DNA from: Hyphomicrobiales bacterium
GTDB taxonomy: Bacteria > Pseudomonadota > Alphaproteobacteria > Rhizobiales > Beijerinckiaceae
DNA length: 64,000 nucleotides
Direction: 5' to 3'
NCBI GenBank assembly: GCA_004144595.1
Contig: SEEM01000007.1
Coordinates: 38,943 to 102,942, forward strand
Positions 18,351 to 27,684 of the stretch are shown piece after piece. Position numbers and translations under genes: made by a program. The notes beneath the pieces are model-generated. The model was not told the DNA's origin, searched no databases, and saw only the letters and a program-made list of their open reading frames with translations. The stretch's first letter is position 1. Every line of letters begins with the position of its first letter.

Positions 18351-19550
18351 ATGAAGATCACCGCCATCGAAACCCTGCACGCCGAGGAATTCGGTAATGT
18401 GCTCTGGGTCCGCGTCCACACCGATTCCGGCCATATCGGCCTGGGAGAGACCTTCTATGGCGCCCGCTCGGTCGAGGCCCACATCCACGATACGCTGGCC
18501 GGCCGCCTGCTCGGCAAGAACCCGCTGCATATCGAGGCGCTGCATCGTGAGATGACCAACCTGCCGATGGCGCAGTCCTCGACAGGGGCTGAATCGCGCG
18601 CGACCTCGGCGATCGACATCGCTCTTTGGGACCATTTCGGTAAGGTCTGCGGCCAGCCCGTGCACCAGATGCTGGGTGGCCTCTGCCGCGACAAGCAGCG
18701 CATCTACAACACCTGCGCCGGCACCCGCTATGTTCGGTCCAGCAACATCAAGCCCGTCTCGAACTGGAGCCTCGGTGACGAGGGCAGCCCCTACGAGGAC
18801 CTCGACGGCTTCATGAACCGCGCCGACGCGCTGGCCGAGAACCTGCTCGAGCAGGGCATCACCGCCATGAAGATCTGGCCCTTCGACCCTGCCGCGATCG
18901 AGAACCAGGGCCTCTACATCACGGCCGAGCAGATGAAGAAGGCGGTCGAGCCCTTCGAGAAGATCCGCAAGGCCGTCGGCGACAAGATGGAAATCATGGT
19001 CGAGTTCCACTCGCTCTGGAACCTGCCGACGGCCAAGCAGATCGCCCGTGTGCTCGAGCCTTACAAGCCGACCTGGTACGAAGACCCGATCAAGATGAAC
19101 TCGCCGCAGGCGCTGGCCGAATACGCCCGCTCGACCGATGTCTGGGTCTGCGCCAGCGAGACGCTGGGCTCGCGCTGGCCTTACAAGGACATGCTGGAGC
19201 GCGACGCAGCCCATGTCGTGATGGTCGACCTGTGCTGGACCGGTGGCCTGACCGAAGGCCGCAAGATCGCGGCGCTCGCCGAGACCTACCACCGCCCCTT
19301 CGCGCCGCATGACTGCATCGGCCCGGTCGGCTTCGTCGCGGCGGTCCACACCTCCTTCAGCCAGCCGAACACGCTGATCCAGGAATCGGTGCGCGCTTTC
19401 TACCGTGGCTGGTATCTGGAACTGGTCACCGAAATGCCGCGGATCGAGAACGGCTATGTTTATCCGATGGAAGCGCCGGGCCTCGGCGTCGACCTGCTGC
19501 CGGCCGTTTACGAGCGCTCCGACCTGACCGTGCGTCGCTCGACGCTCTGA
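18351..19550 (+). CDS. enolase-superfamily (mandelate racemase/muconate lactonizing) enzyme, probable sugar-acid dehydratase
   Basis: 399-residue enzyme with the N-terminal capping domain (MKITAIETLHAEEFGNVLWV, GLGETFYG) and a TIM-barrel with metal-ligand acids in IMVEFHS, WYEDPIK and CASETLG. A barrel Lys is in AMKIWPF, and the C-terminal general base candidate is His in FAPHDC. Family members dehydrate or racemise acid sugars and related carboxylates with Mg2+. It follows the SDR gene by 71 bp with AGGACG before the ATG. Co-location with the TRAP importer, FadR-type regulator and SDR supports a sugar-acid catabolic role. I cannot name the substrate. Confidence 0.9.
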   Translation: MKITAIETLHAEEFGNVLWVRVHTDSGHIGLGETFYGARSVEAHIHDTLAGRLLGKNPLHIEALHREMTNLPMAQSSTGAESRATSAIDIALWDHFGKVCGQPVHQMLGGLCRDKQRIYNTCAGTRYVRSSNIKPVSNWSLGDEGSPYEDLDGFMNRADALAENLLEQGITAMKIWPFDPAAIENQGLYITAEQMKKAVEPFEKIRKAVGDKMEIMVEFHSLWNLPTAKQIARVLEPYKPTWYEDPIKMNSPQALAEYARSTDVWVCASETLGSRWPYKDMLERDAAHVVMVDLCWTGGLTEGRKIAALAETYHRPFAPHDCIGPVGFVAAVHTSFSQPNTLIQESVRAFYRGWYLELVTEMPRIENGYVYPMEAPGLGVDLLPAVYERSDLTVRRSTL

Positions 19551-19582
19551 GAGCTATTGCGGCTTGGCGGCTGCGCTTGTCT

Positions 19583-19614
19583 TTCCGGGGCGCGCCAAAG
19601 GCGCGAACCCGGAA
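19583..19614. repeat. palindromic intergenic repeat (TTCCGGG type)
   Basis: TTCCGGG (19583-19589) pairs with CCCGGAA (19608-19614). The loop contains a second inverted pair, GCGCGCC/GGCGCG. It lies just after the enolase-family gene and is the first of three hairpin elements in this intergenic space. It could act as a weak terminator, but no T tract follows. Confidence 0.7.
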
Positions 19615-19640
19615 TACTTGAACACGCAGTTGCTCCAGTT

Positions 19641-19676
19641 CGTCATGCTCGCCCTTGTGGCGAGCATCCACGTCTT
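19641..19676 (+). repeat. CGTCAT-type REP element, copy 1
   Basis: A 36-nt element begins CGTC, continues with ATGCTCGCC-CTTGT-GGCGAGCAT (a perfect 9-bp stem), and ends with CCACGTCTT. The same layout occurs inverted at 19698-19733 and with small changes near 60203 and 62233. This makes it a dispersed repetitive extragenic palindrome family of this genome. Confidence 0.85.
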
Positions 19677-19697
19677 GAACACCGCACTCGATCGGCC

Positions 19698-19733
19698 AGG
19701 ACGTGGATGGCCGGGACGTGCCCGACCATGACG
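19698..19733 (-). repeat. CGTCAT-type REP element, copy 2 (inverted)
   Basis: On the minus strand this reads CGTC, then ATGGTCGGG-CACGT-CCCGGCCAT and CCACGTCCT. It is the same 36-nt architecture as the copy at 19641 but in the opposite orientation, 21 bp away. Stem changes are partly compensatory, which suggests the hairpin itself is what is kept. Confidence 0.85.
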
Positions 19734-19783
19734 AAGACGTCGTGCTAAGGGACTCCGGGCGCCCTACTCAGATATGCAAAAAC

Positions 19784-19821
19784 AAAAAAAGCCGCCGTCG
19801 GGATGCCGGCGGCGGCTTTTT
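19784..19821. terminator. bidirectional Rho-independent terminator
   Basis: Seven A, then GCCGCCG (19791-19797), a short loop region, CGGCGGC (19810-19816) and five T. The stem is extended by A-T pairs. It works in both directions and separates the enolase-family gene (plus) from dctA (minus), 18 bp after the dctA stop. Confidence 0.85.
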
Positions 19822-19838
19822 CTTGTCGCAGGTAGGGC

Positions 19839-21170
19839 TTATTCCGCCGGGGCCATCAGCGGCTCGTCGAGGAAGTCCGGCAGCTGGCCGGCAAGCGCGG
19901 CCTTGAGACGGTTCTCGTCGAGTTCGCCTTCCCAACGCGCCACCACGATCGTGGCCACCGCATTGCCGATGAAGTTGGTCACCGCGCGGCATTCCGACAT
20001 GAAGCGGTCGATGCCAAGGATCAGCGCCATGCCCGCCACCGGCACGGCCGGGACGACGGAGAGCGTGGCGGCGAGCGTTATGAAGCCCGCGCCGGTGATT
20101 CCGGCCGCGCCCTTCGAAGAGAGCATTGCGACGAGCAGCAGGAGGATCTGGTCGCCGAGCGGCAGGTGGATGTCCATCGCCTGGGCGATGAACAGAGCCG
20201 CCAGCGTCATGTAGATATTGGTGCCGTCGAGATTGAAGGAATAGCCGGTCGGGATGACCAGACCGACGACCGAGCGCTTGCAGCCGGCGGCCTCCATCTT
20301 TTCCATCAGGCTCGGCAGCGCCGCTTCCGAGGAGGAGGTGCCGATGACGAGGAGAATCTCCTCCTTGATGTAGCGGATCAGCGCCAGCACCGAGAAGCCG
20401 TTATAGCGCGCGACGAGGCCGAGCACACCGAGCACGAAGACGGCGGCGGTGATGTAGAAGGTCAGGATCAGGAAAGCGAGGTTGGCGACCGAGCCGATGC
20501 CATAGCGCCCGATGGTGAAGGCCATCGCGCCGAAGGCGCCGATCGGGGCGGCCTTCATCAGGATCGCCACCAGCTTGAAGATCGGAGTCGAGAGCGCCTG
20601 CAGGAAATCGAGCACCGGCTTGCCGCGCTCGCCGACCATCGCCAGCGACAGGCCGAACAGCACGGAGAAGAACAGCACCTGCAGGATGTCGCCGGACGAA
20701 AAGGCGCCGACGATCGTGTCCGGGATGATGTTCTGCAGGAAGCCCACGACGCTCGCGTCATGAGCTTTCGCGGCGTAGCCTTGGACCGCCTTGGCGTCGA
20801 GGCTGGCGGGGCTGATGTGCAGGCCGGCGCCGGGCTGGATCACGTTGCCGATGATGAGGCCGACGATCAGCGCCAGCGTCGAGAAACAGAGGAAGTAGAT
20901 CATCGCCTTGCCGGCGACGCGCCCGACCTTCTTCATGTCGGTCATGCCCGCGATCCCGGTCGAGACCGTCAGGAAGATCACCGGGGCGATGATCATCTTC
21001 ACCAGCTTGATGAAGGAATCGCCGAGCGGCTTCATTGCCGTGCCTTCGTCAGGCCAGAAATGGCCGAGCAGGATGCCCGCCGCGATGGCGAACAACACCT
21101 GCACGTAGAGGTGCTGGTAAAACTTCTTCGGGCGCGCCGGCTGAGCGGGCGCGATGATCGGGGTCGCCAT
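19839..21170 (-). CDS. dctA: C4-dicarboxylate:cation symporter DctA
   Basis: Inner-membrane carrier of succinate, fumarate and malate, of the DAACS family. It has 443 residues with about eight helices. Motifs include [55 protein letters not shown] (serine-rich hairpin), [20 protein letters not shown] and [13 protein letters not shown], all diagnostic of DctA. The start has AAGGAG. Upstream is a -24/-12 promoter and two repeat sites for the divergent DctB/DctD system. Confidence 0.97.
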   Translation of the reverse strand: MATPIIAPAQPARPKKFYQHLYVQVLFAIAAGILLGHFWPDEGTAMKPLGDSFIKLVKMIIAPVIFLTVSTGIAGMTDMKKVGRVAGKAMIYFLCFSTLALIVGLIIGNVIQPGAGLHISPASLDAKAVQGYAAKAHDASVVGFLQNIIPDTIVGAFSSGDILQVLFFSVLFGLSLAMVGERGKPVLDFLQALSTPIFKLVAILMKAAPIGAFGAMAFTIGRYGIGSVANLAFLILTFYITAAVFVLGVLGLVARYNGFSVLALIRYIKEEILLVIGTSSSEAALPSLMEKMEAAGCKRSVVGLVIPTGYSFNLDGTNIYMTLAALFIAQAMDIHLPLGDQILLLLVAMLSSKGAAGITGAGFITLAATLSVVPAVPVAGMALILGIDRFMSECRAVTNFIGNAVATIVVARWEGELDENRLKAALAGQLPDFLDEPLMAPAE

Positions 21171-21230
21171 GGTCTGCTCCTTGGGTCGGCGGTCATTTTA
21201 GTTTTGCTTGAAACCGCTGCCTCTCCTTTC

Positions 21231-21246
21231 GCAACCAGCGTGCCAA
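21231..21246 (-). promoter_or_regulatory. sigma-54 (-24/-12) promoter of dctA
   Basis: The minus strand reads TTGGCACGCTGGTTGC, an excellent match to TGGCAC-N5-TTGC with GG and GC spaced by 10 nt. It lies 60-75 bp ahead of the dctA start. DctD next door is a sigma-54 activator, so promoter and regulator agree. Confidence 0.9.
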
Positions 21247-21321
21247 GCGGCCCGAACAAGAATTGCTCAGCAAAAACAGCAGATTGCGATTCCGTTGGGG
21301 ATCGATGGGCGACCGTTCCGA

Positions 21322-21366
21322 GCGGGATTCCGCACGCCGCCTCTTGATTTGTGCGGGATTCCGCAC
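21322..21366. promoter_or_regulatory. paired DctD-type upstream activator sites
   Basis: Two copies of GCGGGATTCCGCAC (21322-21335 and 21353-21366) are 31 bp apart, about three helical turns. Each is built on the dyad TGCGG...CCGCA. They sit about 75-120 bp upstream of the dctA -24/-12 promoter and just before dctB. This is the geometry expected of tandem enhancer sites for DctD. Confidence 0.75.
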
Positions 21367-21377
21367 AAGGACAGGGG

Positions 21378-23198
21378 ATGAGCCGCTCCAGGCGTGGTCC
21401 GTGGAAAAATGCCCAGACGCTGCGCTGGCTGGTCTTCGGACTGGTCGTCGCGGCGCTGGCCATCGTCTCGCTGTTCGCGGCCGGCGAGATCGGCCGCAGC
21501 CGTGCCATCGCTGCGACGCAGAGCCGGGCCTCCGATGGCGGCACACTGGCGCTCGCGATCCTGCGCGGCGAGCTGGAGAAGCAGCGTGCTCTCCCGGCCA
21601 TCCTCGCCCGCGACCCCGATGTGCGGCAGGCCTTGACCGGCGGCAGCCGCCACGGGCTCGACCTCAAGCTGGAGGCGATCGCGCGCGAAGCCCGGACGGC
21701 GGTGATCTATCTGCTCGGTCCGGACGGTGTCGCGATCGCGGCCAGCAACTGGAACGAGCCGACGAGCTTCGTCGGCAACGATTACAGCTTCCGCGACTAC
21801 TTCCGGGGCGCGGTCGCGAACGGCACGGCCGAGCAGTTCGCACTCGGCACGGTCAGCCAGCGCCCCGGCCTCTACATCACCCGGCGGATCGAGGAGGGCG
21901 GCCGAAGCGTCGGCGTGATCGTCGTCAAGGCCGAGTTCGACCGGGTCGAGGCAGATTGGCGCGCGCTCGGCGGCCAGACCTATGTCGTCGACCGGCGCGG
22001 CGTCGTGCTGCTCTCGACGGTCGAGGATTGGCGCTTCCGCGTCGAGGCACCGCTCGACGCGGCAACGACGACCGCGATCCGGGATTCGCTCCAGTTCGGC
22101 ACCGCGCCGCTGACCTTGCTGCCGCTACAGGAGCGCGGTGATCTGGTTCAGGGCATCGGCCCTTTTGCCGGCCGCTATGTCCGCATCCGCCAGCCTGTGG
22201 CAACGACGGATTGGCTGCTGGAAGTGCTCCAGCCCGTCGATGCCGCGATCACGGGCGGGCGTTCGCAATCGCAGGCGCTGGTCGCGCTGCTGCTGATGCC
22301 GGGGGCGGCGCTCGCCGGGTTCGCGCTGTATCGCCGCCAGCGCAATCTCGCCCGGCAAGAGGCCGACGCCCGCTCCAAGGCCGAGCTGGAGGACCGGGTC
22401 GCCGGGCGGACCGCCGAACTTGCCGGCGCCAATGAACGCCTCGTCGCGGAGATGGCCAAGCGCACACGGGCGCAGGAGCGCCTCTCCAACCTCCGCGAGG
22501 AGCTGGCCAAGGCGAACCGCCTCGCGACGCTCGGCCAGATCACTGCCGGCGTCGCCCATGAGGTCAACCAGCCGCTTGCGGCCTTGCGCACCTATGCCGA
22601 GAACGCCCGCACCTTCCTGAAGCGCTCCGAGCCGGCGGATGCCGACGGCGCGCTGGTCCGGATCGTCTCGTTGACCGACCGGATCGGTGCGATCACCGAG
22701 GCTTTGCGCGGCTTCGCCCGACGCGGCAAGGAGCCGCTCGCCCCCGTTCCGGTCAGCACCGTCATCGAGGGCGCCTTGACACTGCTCGAAGGCCCCTTGC
22801 GCCAGGCGGGTGTGACCCCGCTCGTGACGACCCCTCCGGAGCCGGTCCATGTCATCGCCCGCCCGATCGAACTGGAGCAGGTCTTCGTCAACCTGCTGCG
22901 CAACGCGATCGAGGCGCTGATGGAAGGCGGGCAGGGCGGCGAACCGGCCCTGGCGATCACGGTCACGCCCAGCGAAGAGCGAGTCGAGATCGCGATCACC
23001 GACAGGGGCCCCGGCCTGTCGGAACAGGCGCTGGCCCAGCTCTTCGTCCCGTTCAGCACGTCGAAGCCCAAGGGGCTCGGCCTCGGGCTGGTGATCTCGC
23101 AGGACATGATCGTCTCATTCGGCGGCACATTGACCGCGACGAGCGTTTCCGGCGCCGGTGCGAGCTTCGTCATCAATCTGGAAAGGGCGGCGGCATGA
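21378..23198 (+). CDS. dctB: C4-dicarboxylate sensor histidine kinase DctB
   Basis: Membrane sensor for external C4-dicarboxylates that phosphorylates DctD. It has 606 residues from ATG 21378 (AAGGAC 6 nt upstream). The order is helix 1 ([20 protein letters not shown]), a ~250-residue periplasmic PAS-like sensor with [20 protein letters not shown], helix 2 ([19 protein letters not shown]), and a coiled coil. The HisKA domain with phospho-His in [13 protein letters not shown] and the ATPase domain ([26 protein letters not shown]) follow. It overlaps dctD by 4 bp. Confidence 0.95.
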   Translation: MSRSRRGPWKNAQTLRWLVFGLVVAALAIVSLFAAGEIGRSRAIAATQSRASDGGTLALAILRGELEKQRALPAILARDPDVRQALTGGSRHGLDLKLEAIAREARTAVIYLLGPDGVAIAASNWNEPTSFVGNDYSFRDYFRGAVANGTAEQFALGTVSQRPGLYITRRIEEGGRSVGVIVVKAEFDRVEADWRALGGQTYVVDRRGVVLLSTVEDWRFRVEAPLDAATTTAIRDSLQFGTAPLTLLPLQERGDLVQGIGPFAGRYVRIRQPVATTDWLLEVLQPVDAAITGGRSQSQALVALLLMPGAALAGFALYRRQRNLARQEADARSKAELEDRVAGRTAELAGANERLVAEMAKRTRAQERLSNLREELAKANRLATLGQITAGVAHEVNQPLAALRTYAENARTFLKRSEPADADGALVRIVSLTDRIGAITEALRGFARRGKEPLAPVPVSTVIEGALTLLEGPLRQAGVTPLVTTPPEPVHVIARPIELEQVFVNLLRNAIEALMEGGQGGEPALAITVTPSEERVEIAITDRGPGLSEQALAQLFVPFSTSKPKGLGLGLVISQDMIVSFGGTLTATSVSGAGASFVINLERAAA

Positions 23199-24553
23199 GC
23201 GAATCAGAAGCGTCAGCCGCGATCGAGGTCTCCTTCGTCGACGATGATCCTGATCTGCGCGATGCCAATGTTCAGGCCCTGCGCCTCGCCGGCTTCCAGG
23301 CTGTGGCGCTGGCCTCCGGCGAAGCGGCTCTGGCGCGGATCGGTCCCGATTATGCAGGCATCGTCGTCACCGACATCCGCATGCCCGGCATGGACGGGAC
23401 CGAGCTGTTCCGGCGCCTGCGGGCGCTCGATCCGGATATTCCGGTCATCATGATCTCCGGCCATGCCGATATCGCGACCGCGGTGGGCGCGATGAGCGAG
23501 GGCGCCTACGACTTCATCGCCAAGCCCTATGCCGGCGAGCGTCTCGTCGAGACGCTTCGGCGCGCGGCCGAGAAGCGCGCGCTCGTCCTGGAGAATAGGC
23601 GCCTGCGGGCGCTGGCCGAGCGGGGCGAGGAGGAGACGGCGCTGATCGGCGAGACCCCCGCGATCATCCGCCTGCGCCAGACCATCCGCGAACTCGCCGA
23701 TGTCGATGTCGACGTGCTCGTGCTCGGCGAGACCGGGACGGGCAAGGAGGTCGTCGCCAGCCTGCTGCATCGGCTCGGCCGCCGTCGCGATAAGCCCTTC
23801 GTCGCGCTGAATTGCGGCGCTCTGCCCGACAGCGTCATCGAGAGCGAACTCTTCGGCTACGAACCCGGTGCCTTCACCGGCGCACAGAAAAAGCGCATCG
23901 GGCGCATCGAGCATTCCAGCGGCGGCACGCTCTTTCTCGACGAACTGGAGAGCATGCCGCCCTCGGCCCAGGTCAAGCTCTTGCGCGTGCTGGAGATGCG
24001 CGAGATCGCGCCGCTCGGCTCGAACGACCTGCGACGGGTCGATTTGCGGGTTGTCGCCGCGACCAAGGCCGATCTCGGCGACCCCGCCCAGCGCCGCGAT
24101 TTTCGCGAAGACCTCTTCTATCGGCTGAACGTCGTGACGCTGCGCATTCCGCCACTGCGCGAGCGCAGGCGCGACATTCCGCTGCTCTTCACGCGGTTTC
24201 TGGCGCGCGCGGCGGAGAAGTACCGCCGGCCGGTGCCGGTGCTGGATCGCGCCGTCGAGCGCCATCTCGTCGAGAACGACTGGCCGGGCAATGTCCGCGA
24301 ACTCGTGCATTTCGCCGAGCGTGTCGTACTCGGCCTTTCCGGCGACCTGCCGGCGCAGTCGATGCGTCCGGATGCTGTGGTCGCGAGCCTGCCGGATCGC
24401 CTCAATACAATCGAAGCCAACCTGATCCGCGAGGCGCTCGAGGCCAATCGCGGCGATGTCCGCGCGACGCTGGAGACGCTCGGCATCCCCCGCAAGACCT
24501 TCTACGACAAGCTCGCTCGCCACGGCATCGACCGCGCGGCATACGCGATCTAG
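23195..24553 (+). CDS. dctD: C4-dicarboxylate response regulator DctD (sigma-54 activator)
   Basis: Phosphorylated by DctB, it binds upstream of dctA and drives sigma-54 RNA polymerase open-complex formation. It has 452 residues. The receiver domain has its phospho-Asp in [12 protein letters not shown] (around residue 61). The AAA+ domain has Walker A GETGTGKE, the sigma-54 contact loop GAFTGA, and Walker [11 protein letters not shown]-terminal Fis-type helix-turn-helix ([20 protein letters not shown]) completes it. It is coupled to dctB by ATGA. Confidence 0.96.
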   Translation: MSESEASAAIEVSFVDDDPDLRDANVQALRLAGFQAVALASGEAALARIGPDYAGIVVTDIRMPGMDGTELFRRLRALDPDIPVIMISGHADIATAVGAMSEGAYDFIAKPYAGERLVETLRRAAEKRALVLENRRLRALAERGEEETALIGETPAIIRLRQTIRELADVDVDVLVLGETGTGKEVVASLLHRLGRRRDKPFVALNCGALPDSVIESELFGYEPGAFTGAQKKRIGRIEHSSGGTLFLDELESMPPSAQVKLLRVLEMREIAPLGSNDLRRVDLRVVAATKADLGDPAQRRDFREDLFYRLNVVTLRIPPLRERRRDIPLLFTRFLARAAEKYRRPVPVLDRAVERHLVENDWPGNVRELVHFAERVVLGLSGDLPAQSMRPDAVVASLPDRLNTIEANLIREALEANRGDVRATLETLGIPRKTFYDKLARHGIDRAAYAI

Positions 24554-24568
24554 GAGTAGGCGAAGCCG

Positions 24569-25762
24569 TCAGCCGAACAGCGCCTGTGGGTCCGGCGTAT
24601 ACCGCCCGAGCTTGTCGCGATCGATGGTGACGCCGAGCCCCGGCAGGTCCGGGATCGTCAGCCAGCCCTCGGCATCGAGATCGAAAGGCTTGGCGAGGAT
24701 TCCGTCGACATAGGGGCTTCCGCCGATGAATTCGACAAGGTCGGCATCGGGGAAGGCTGAGGCCATTTGCAGGTCGGCGGCGAGGCCGAGCGCCGTGTTC
24801 CAGCCATGGCCGACATATTTGATGCCCAGATCATAGGCCATCCAGGCGATGCGACGCTGCTCGGAGATGCCGCCGACCTTGGTGACGTCGGGCTGGACGA
24901 TGTCCACCGCGCCGGTCGTCAGCCAGGGAATGAAGTTCTGGCGCCGGGTCAGCACCTCGCAGCCGGCGATCGGTACCGGCGAGGAGCGGCGCAGTTCGCG
25001 GTAATCGTCGATGGCATCGGGCCTGACCGGCTCCTCGAACCAGCCGACCTCGTAATCCGCCAGCATCTCGGCGGTGCGCTTGGCCCATTTCAGCCCATGC
25101 GGCCAAAGCGCGTCGCTGGCGCCGGCGTCGACGAAGAGCTTGGATTTCTCGCCGGCGGCATCCCGCGCTGCGCGGACGATGGCTTCGTCGAGCTTGACGT
25201 CGAGCGCCCGGCCGAACGGTCCCCATCCGATCTTGAAGGCGCTGAAGCCCTTGTCGCGATAGCTGGCGACCACGTCCTTCATCGCCGCCGGCTCTTCCAT
25301 CAGGAGCGAGCAATAGGGCTGCACGCGCTCGCGATAGCGCCCGCCGAGCAGCCGCCCGACGCTCAAGCCCGTCGCCTGGCCGAGAATATCCCACATCGCG
25401 ATGTCGATGCCGCTGATCGTATGGGTCAGCGTGCCGCCGCGGCCCATCCAGAAAGTGTTCTGGTGCAGTTTCTCGCTGACGAAATCGGGGGAGAGCGCGT
25501 CGGCGCCGAGGAAGAGCGGCTCGAGCACCTTCAGGCCGGCCTGGACGAGGCGGCCATCGGTGAAGACGCTGCCATAGCCGGTGAGGCCCTGGTCGGTATG
25601 TACCGCGATCAGCGCATGGATCGAATCGTCCGGCCGGATTTCCGCCGACCAGCCACCCTTGGGGCTTTCGCCGAACAGGGGAGCCGCCTCGATCCGGGTG
25701 ATCCGGAAGGGCGGAAGCCCCGCTCGTCCGGTTGCGCGCGTCTGGAGGGGCTGGTCGTTCAT
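24569..25762 (-). CDS. enolase-superfamily (mandelate racemase subgroup) enzyme
   Basis: 397-residue Mg-dependent enzyme from ATG 25762, which overlaps the regulator stop (ATGA); the longer upstream frame is not used. The capping domain (RITRIEAAPLFG) is followed by the barrel. Its Lys is in FKIGWGPFG, metal ligands are in LFVDAGASD, GWFEEPV and AGCEVLTRR, then QPDVTKVGG and the His in VGHGWNTALG. It shares the K-x-G-W-G-P-x-G motif with the enzyme at 33004, so the two are paralogues flanking one catabolic operon. The substrate is unknown; acid-sugar or amino-acid derivative chemistry is possible. Confidence 0.9.
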   Translation of the reverse strand: MNDQPLQTRATGRAGLPPFRITRIEAAPLFGESPKGGWSAEIRPDDSIHALIAVHTDQGLTGYGSVFTDGRLVQAGLKVLEPLFLGADALSPDFVSEKLHQNTFWMGRGGTLTHTISGIDIAMWDILGQATGLSVGRLLGGRYRERVQPYCSLLMEEPAAMKDVVASYRDKGFSAFKIGWGPFGRALDVKLDEAIVRAARDAAGEKSKLFVDAGASDALWPHGLKWAKRTAEMLADYEVGWFEEPVRPDAIDDYRELRRSSPVPIAGCEVLTRRQNFIPWLTTGAVDIVQPDVTKVGGISEQRRIAWMAYDLGIKYVGHGWNTALGLAADLQMASAFPDADLVEFIGGSPYVDGILAKPFDLDAEGWLTIPDLPGLGVTIDRDKLGRYTPDPQALFG

Positions 25763-26517
25763 GGGGAGGCCCTTTCCTTGCGGCGCCTGGCGACGATGGT
25801 CTCGTAATCCATCGCGTGGTTCATGACGGTGATGTGCTCGTCCAGCGTGCGGGTGATCACCCCGATATCGCCGGCCTCGAAGGCCGCGAGCAGATCGACA
25901 TGCTCTTCGACCACGCCGGCCATCGGCTTGCCGAAGGTCGCGAGGCCGAAAATGATCGTGCATTGCGGCGCCAGCGTCTCCCACAGGTCGAAGGTGACGC
26001 TGTTGCCGCCGAGCCGGCAGAGCGCGCGATGGAAGCCGGTATCCGCAACCGCGACGCCATAGGCGCTGCCGCGCGCCGCCATCAATTCCATTTCGGCCAC
26101 GGCTGCTCGCAGCTCATTCAGATGAGAGCCACGATTATGCCCGGCGGCGACGGCACGTACGACCGCGCTGGCTTCGAGCGCGATCCGCGCCTCGATCAGG
26201 TCCGAGACGCGCTCGTTGGTAACCGGGCGCAGGCGGATGCCCTTATAAGGCTCGCTAACCACGACACCTTGGCTTTCGAGCAGGCGCAAGGCCTCGCGCA
26301 CGGGCACACGGCTCACCCCGAGCTTGCGTGCGAGATCCACCTCGACGATCCGGTCCCCCGGCAGGATCAACCCGGCGGCGGCTCCGGCGATGATCGCCTC
26401 GATCGCGTGGTCGACGAGCGTCTGCGGCTGCAGGGGCTGCCAATCGGGCGCGGCGCTTTTCGCGCGCTGCCTCGTAGCCGCCCCGGTCGCCCGCATCTGC
26501 CCGCTCGTATCCGTCAT
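25759..26517 (-). CDS. GntR-family (FCD) transcriptional regulator
   Basis: Regulator of the divergent deacylase/ABC operon and of its own partner enolase-family gene. It has 252 residues from ATG 26517; an earlier ATG at 26562 lies inside the operator palindrome and is unlikely. The winged helix includes GLILPGDRIVEVDLARKLG and VSRVPVREALRLLESQGV. The FCD effector domain has metal-site-type histidines in TGFHRALCRLGGN, VEEHVDLLAAF and LDEHITVMNHAM. Its last four bases overlap the enolase-family start. Confidence 0.92.
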   Translation of the reverse strand: MTDTSGQMRATGAATRQRAKSAAPDWQPLQPQTLVDHAIEAIIAGAAAGLILPGDRIVEVDLARKLGVSRVPVREALRLLESQGVVVSEPYKGIRLRPVTNERVSDLIEARIALEASAVVRAVAAGHNRGSHLNELRAAVAEMELMAARGSAYGVAVADTGFHRALCRLGGNSVTFDLWETLAPQCTIIFGLATFGKPMAGVVEEHVDLLAAFEAGDIGVITRTLDEHITVMNHAMDYETIVARRRKERASP

Positions 26518-26544
26518 CCGGCTCTCAGCCTCTCGCTTGACAGG

Positions 26545-26570
26545 TCGTATGATCGTATACAATCATACGA
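26545..26570. promoter_or_regulatory. GntR operator palindrome in the divergent promoter
   Basis: TCGTATGAT (26545-26553) and ATCATACGA (26562-26570) are perfect 9-bp inverted arms around an 8-bp AT-rich centre, CGTATACA. A possible plus-strand promoter, TTGACA (26537-26542) with TACAAT (26558-26563), overlaps it, so binding would block transcription of the deacylase operon. The minus-strand regulator starts 28 bp away, so autoregulation is likely. Confidence 0.8.
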
Positions 26571-26595
26571 AACGCAAGAGCGAGAGGGGTTCGCC

Positions 26596-27627
26596 ATGGC
26601 GTCCGAAAGCCGGGTTCGTTGCGAGATCGATTTCGAGGCTTCCGGTCGGCAGGCCGGCTATCTGCGGGCGCCGCTGTCCCGCAATACGTCCGGCTGGGGC
26701 GTCGTCGAAATCCCCGTCATCAGTGTGAAGAACGGCTCCGGCCCGACCATCCTGTTCACCGGCGGCGTGCATGGCGACGAGTATGAAGGCCAGATCGCGG
26801 TTTCGCGCCTCGCCCGGAGCCTCGATCCGGCCAAGGTGCAGGGGCGGGTCATCATGATCCCCGCGCTCAACATGCCGGCCGTGCTGAACGACACCCGGCT
26901 CTCGCCGGTCGACAACCGCGACATGAACCGCTGCTTCCCCGGCAACCCGCGCGGCACCTTCTCCGAGATGCTGGCGCATTTCGTCGATACGGTGGTGCTG
27001 CCGCTGGTCGATATCTCCGTCGATCTCCATACAGCCGGCCATTCCGGCGACTCGGCGCTCTCGACCAACATGCACTACGTCGCCGATGCCGCATTGCGCG
27101 AGCGCACCATGGCGGCGGCCGCCGCCTTCGGCGCGCCCTACAACGTCGTGTTCTGGGGTGTCGACGAGGGCGCGACCCTGACCTCCTCGGTCGAGAAGCG
27201 CGGCATCCTCTCGCTCGGTACCGAGCTCGGCGGTTGGGGCCGGGTCAATGTAGAGGGCGTGCGCATCGCCGATAGGGCGCTGACCAATATCCTCAAGCAT
27301 TGCGGCCTGATGGACGGCAAGCCGGACACGACGCAGCGTGACGGCTCGCCCGGCACGCGCCACATGATGGTGCGCGATGCCGCCGGCTATTCCTTCGCGC
27401 CGGCAGGCGGCCTGTTCGAACCGCGCAACGTCGTCGGCGACGTCTGCCGCGCCGGCGATCTCGCGGGCTACCTGCATTTCATCGAGGACATCGACCGCGA
27501 TCCGCTGGAGGTGCGCTACCGGCGCGACGGCGTGCTCTGGATGTCCGCCGGCCCGGGCCGCGTCCAGCGCGGCGATGCGGTTGCCGTGCTGATGGAAGAT
27601 TACGACGCGGTGCGCGCTGCCGCCTGA
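26596..27627 (+). CDS. succinylglutamate desuccinylase/aspartoacylase-family zinc deacylase
   Basis: 343-residue zinc-dependent amidohydrolase of the M14-like AstE/aspartoacylase family. Zinc ligands are visible as His and Glu in GGVHGDEYEG and His in VDLHTAGHSG. MNRCFPGNPRGT and the catalytic-type Glu in SLGTELGG follow. The C-terminal ~90 residues form a beta-barrel domain. It resembles the DoeB-type deacetylases of ectoine breakdown in layout, but no other ectoine genes are near. It leads an operon with an oligopeptide-type importer, an MlrC-like protein and an enolase-family enzyme, so it may remove an acyl group from an imported N-acyl amino compound. The start has GAGAGGGG upstream. Confidence 0.85.
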   Translation: MASESRVRCEIDFEASGRQAGYLRAPLSRNTSGWGVVEIPVISVKNGSGPTILFTGGVHGDEYEGQIAVSRLARSLDPAKVQGRVIMIPALNMPAVLNDTRLSPVDNRDMNRCFPGNPRGTFSEMLAHFVDTVVLPLVDISVDLHTAGHSGDSALSTNMHYVADAALRERTMAAAAAFGAPYNVVFWGVDEGATLTSSVEKRGILSLGTELGGWGRVNVEGVRIADRALTNILKHCGLMDGKPDTTQRDGSPGTRHMMVRDAAGYSFAPAGGLFEPRNVVGDVCRAGDLAGYLHFIEDIDRDPLEVRYRRDGVLWMSAGPGRVQRGDAVAVLMEDYDAVRAAA

Positions 27628-27684
27628 CCAAGCCTACGCCTGAACCACCACGTGCCTGACCATCAATCCTGAGGGGACAAGAAC

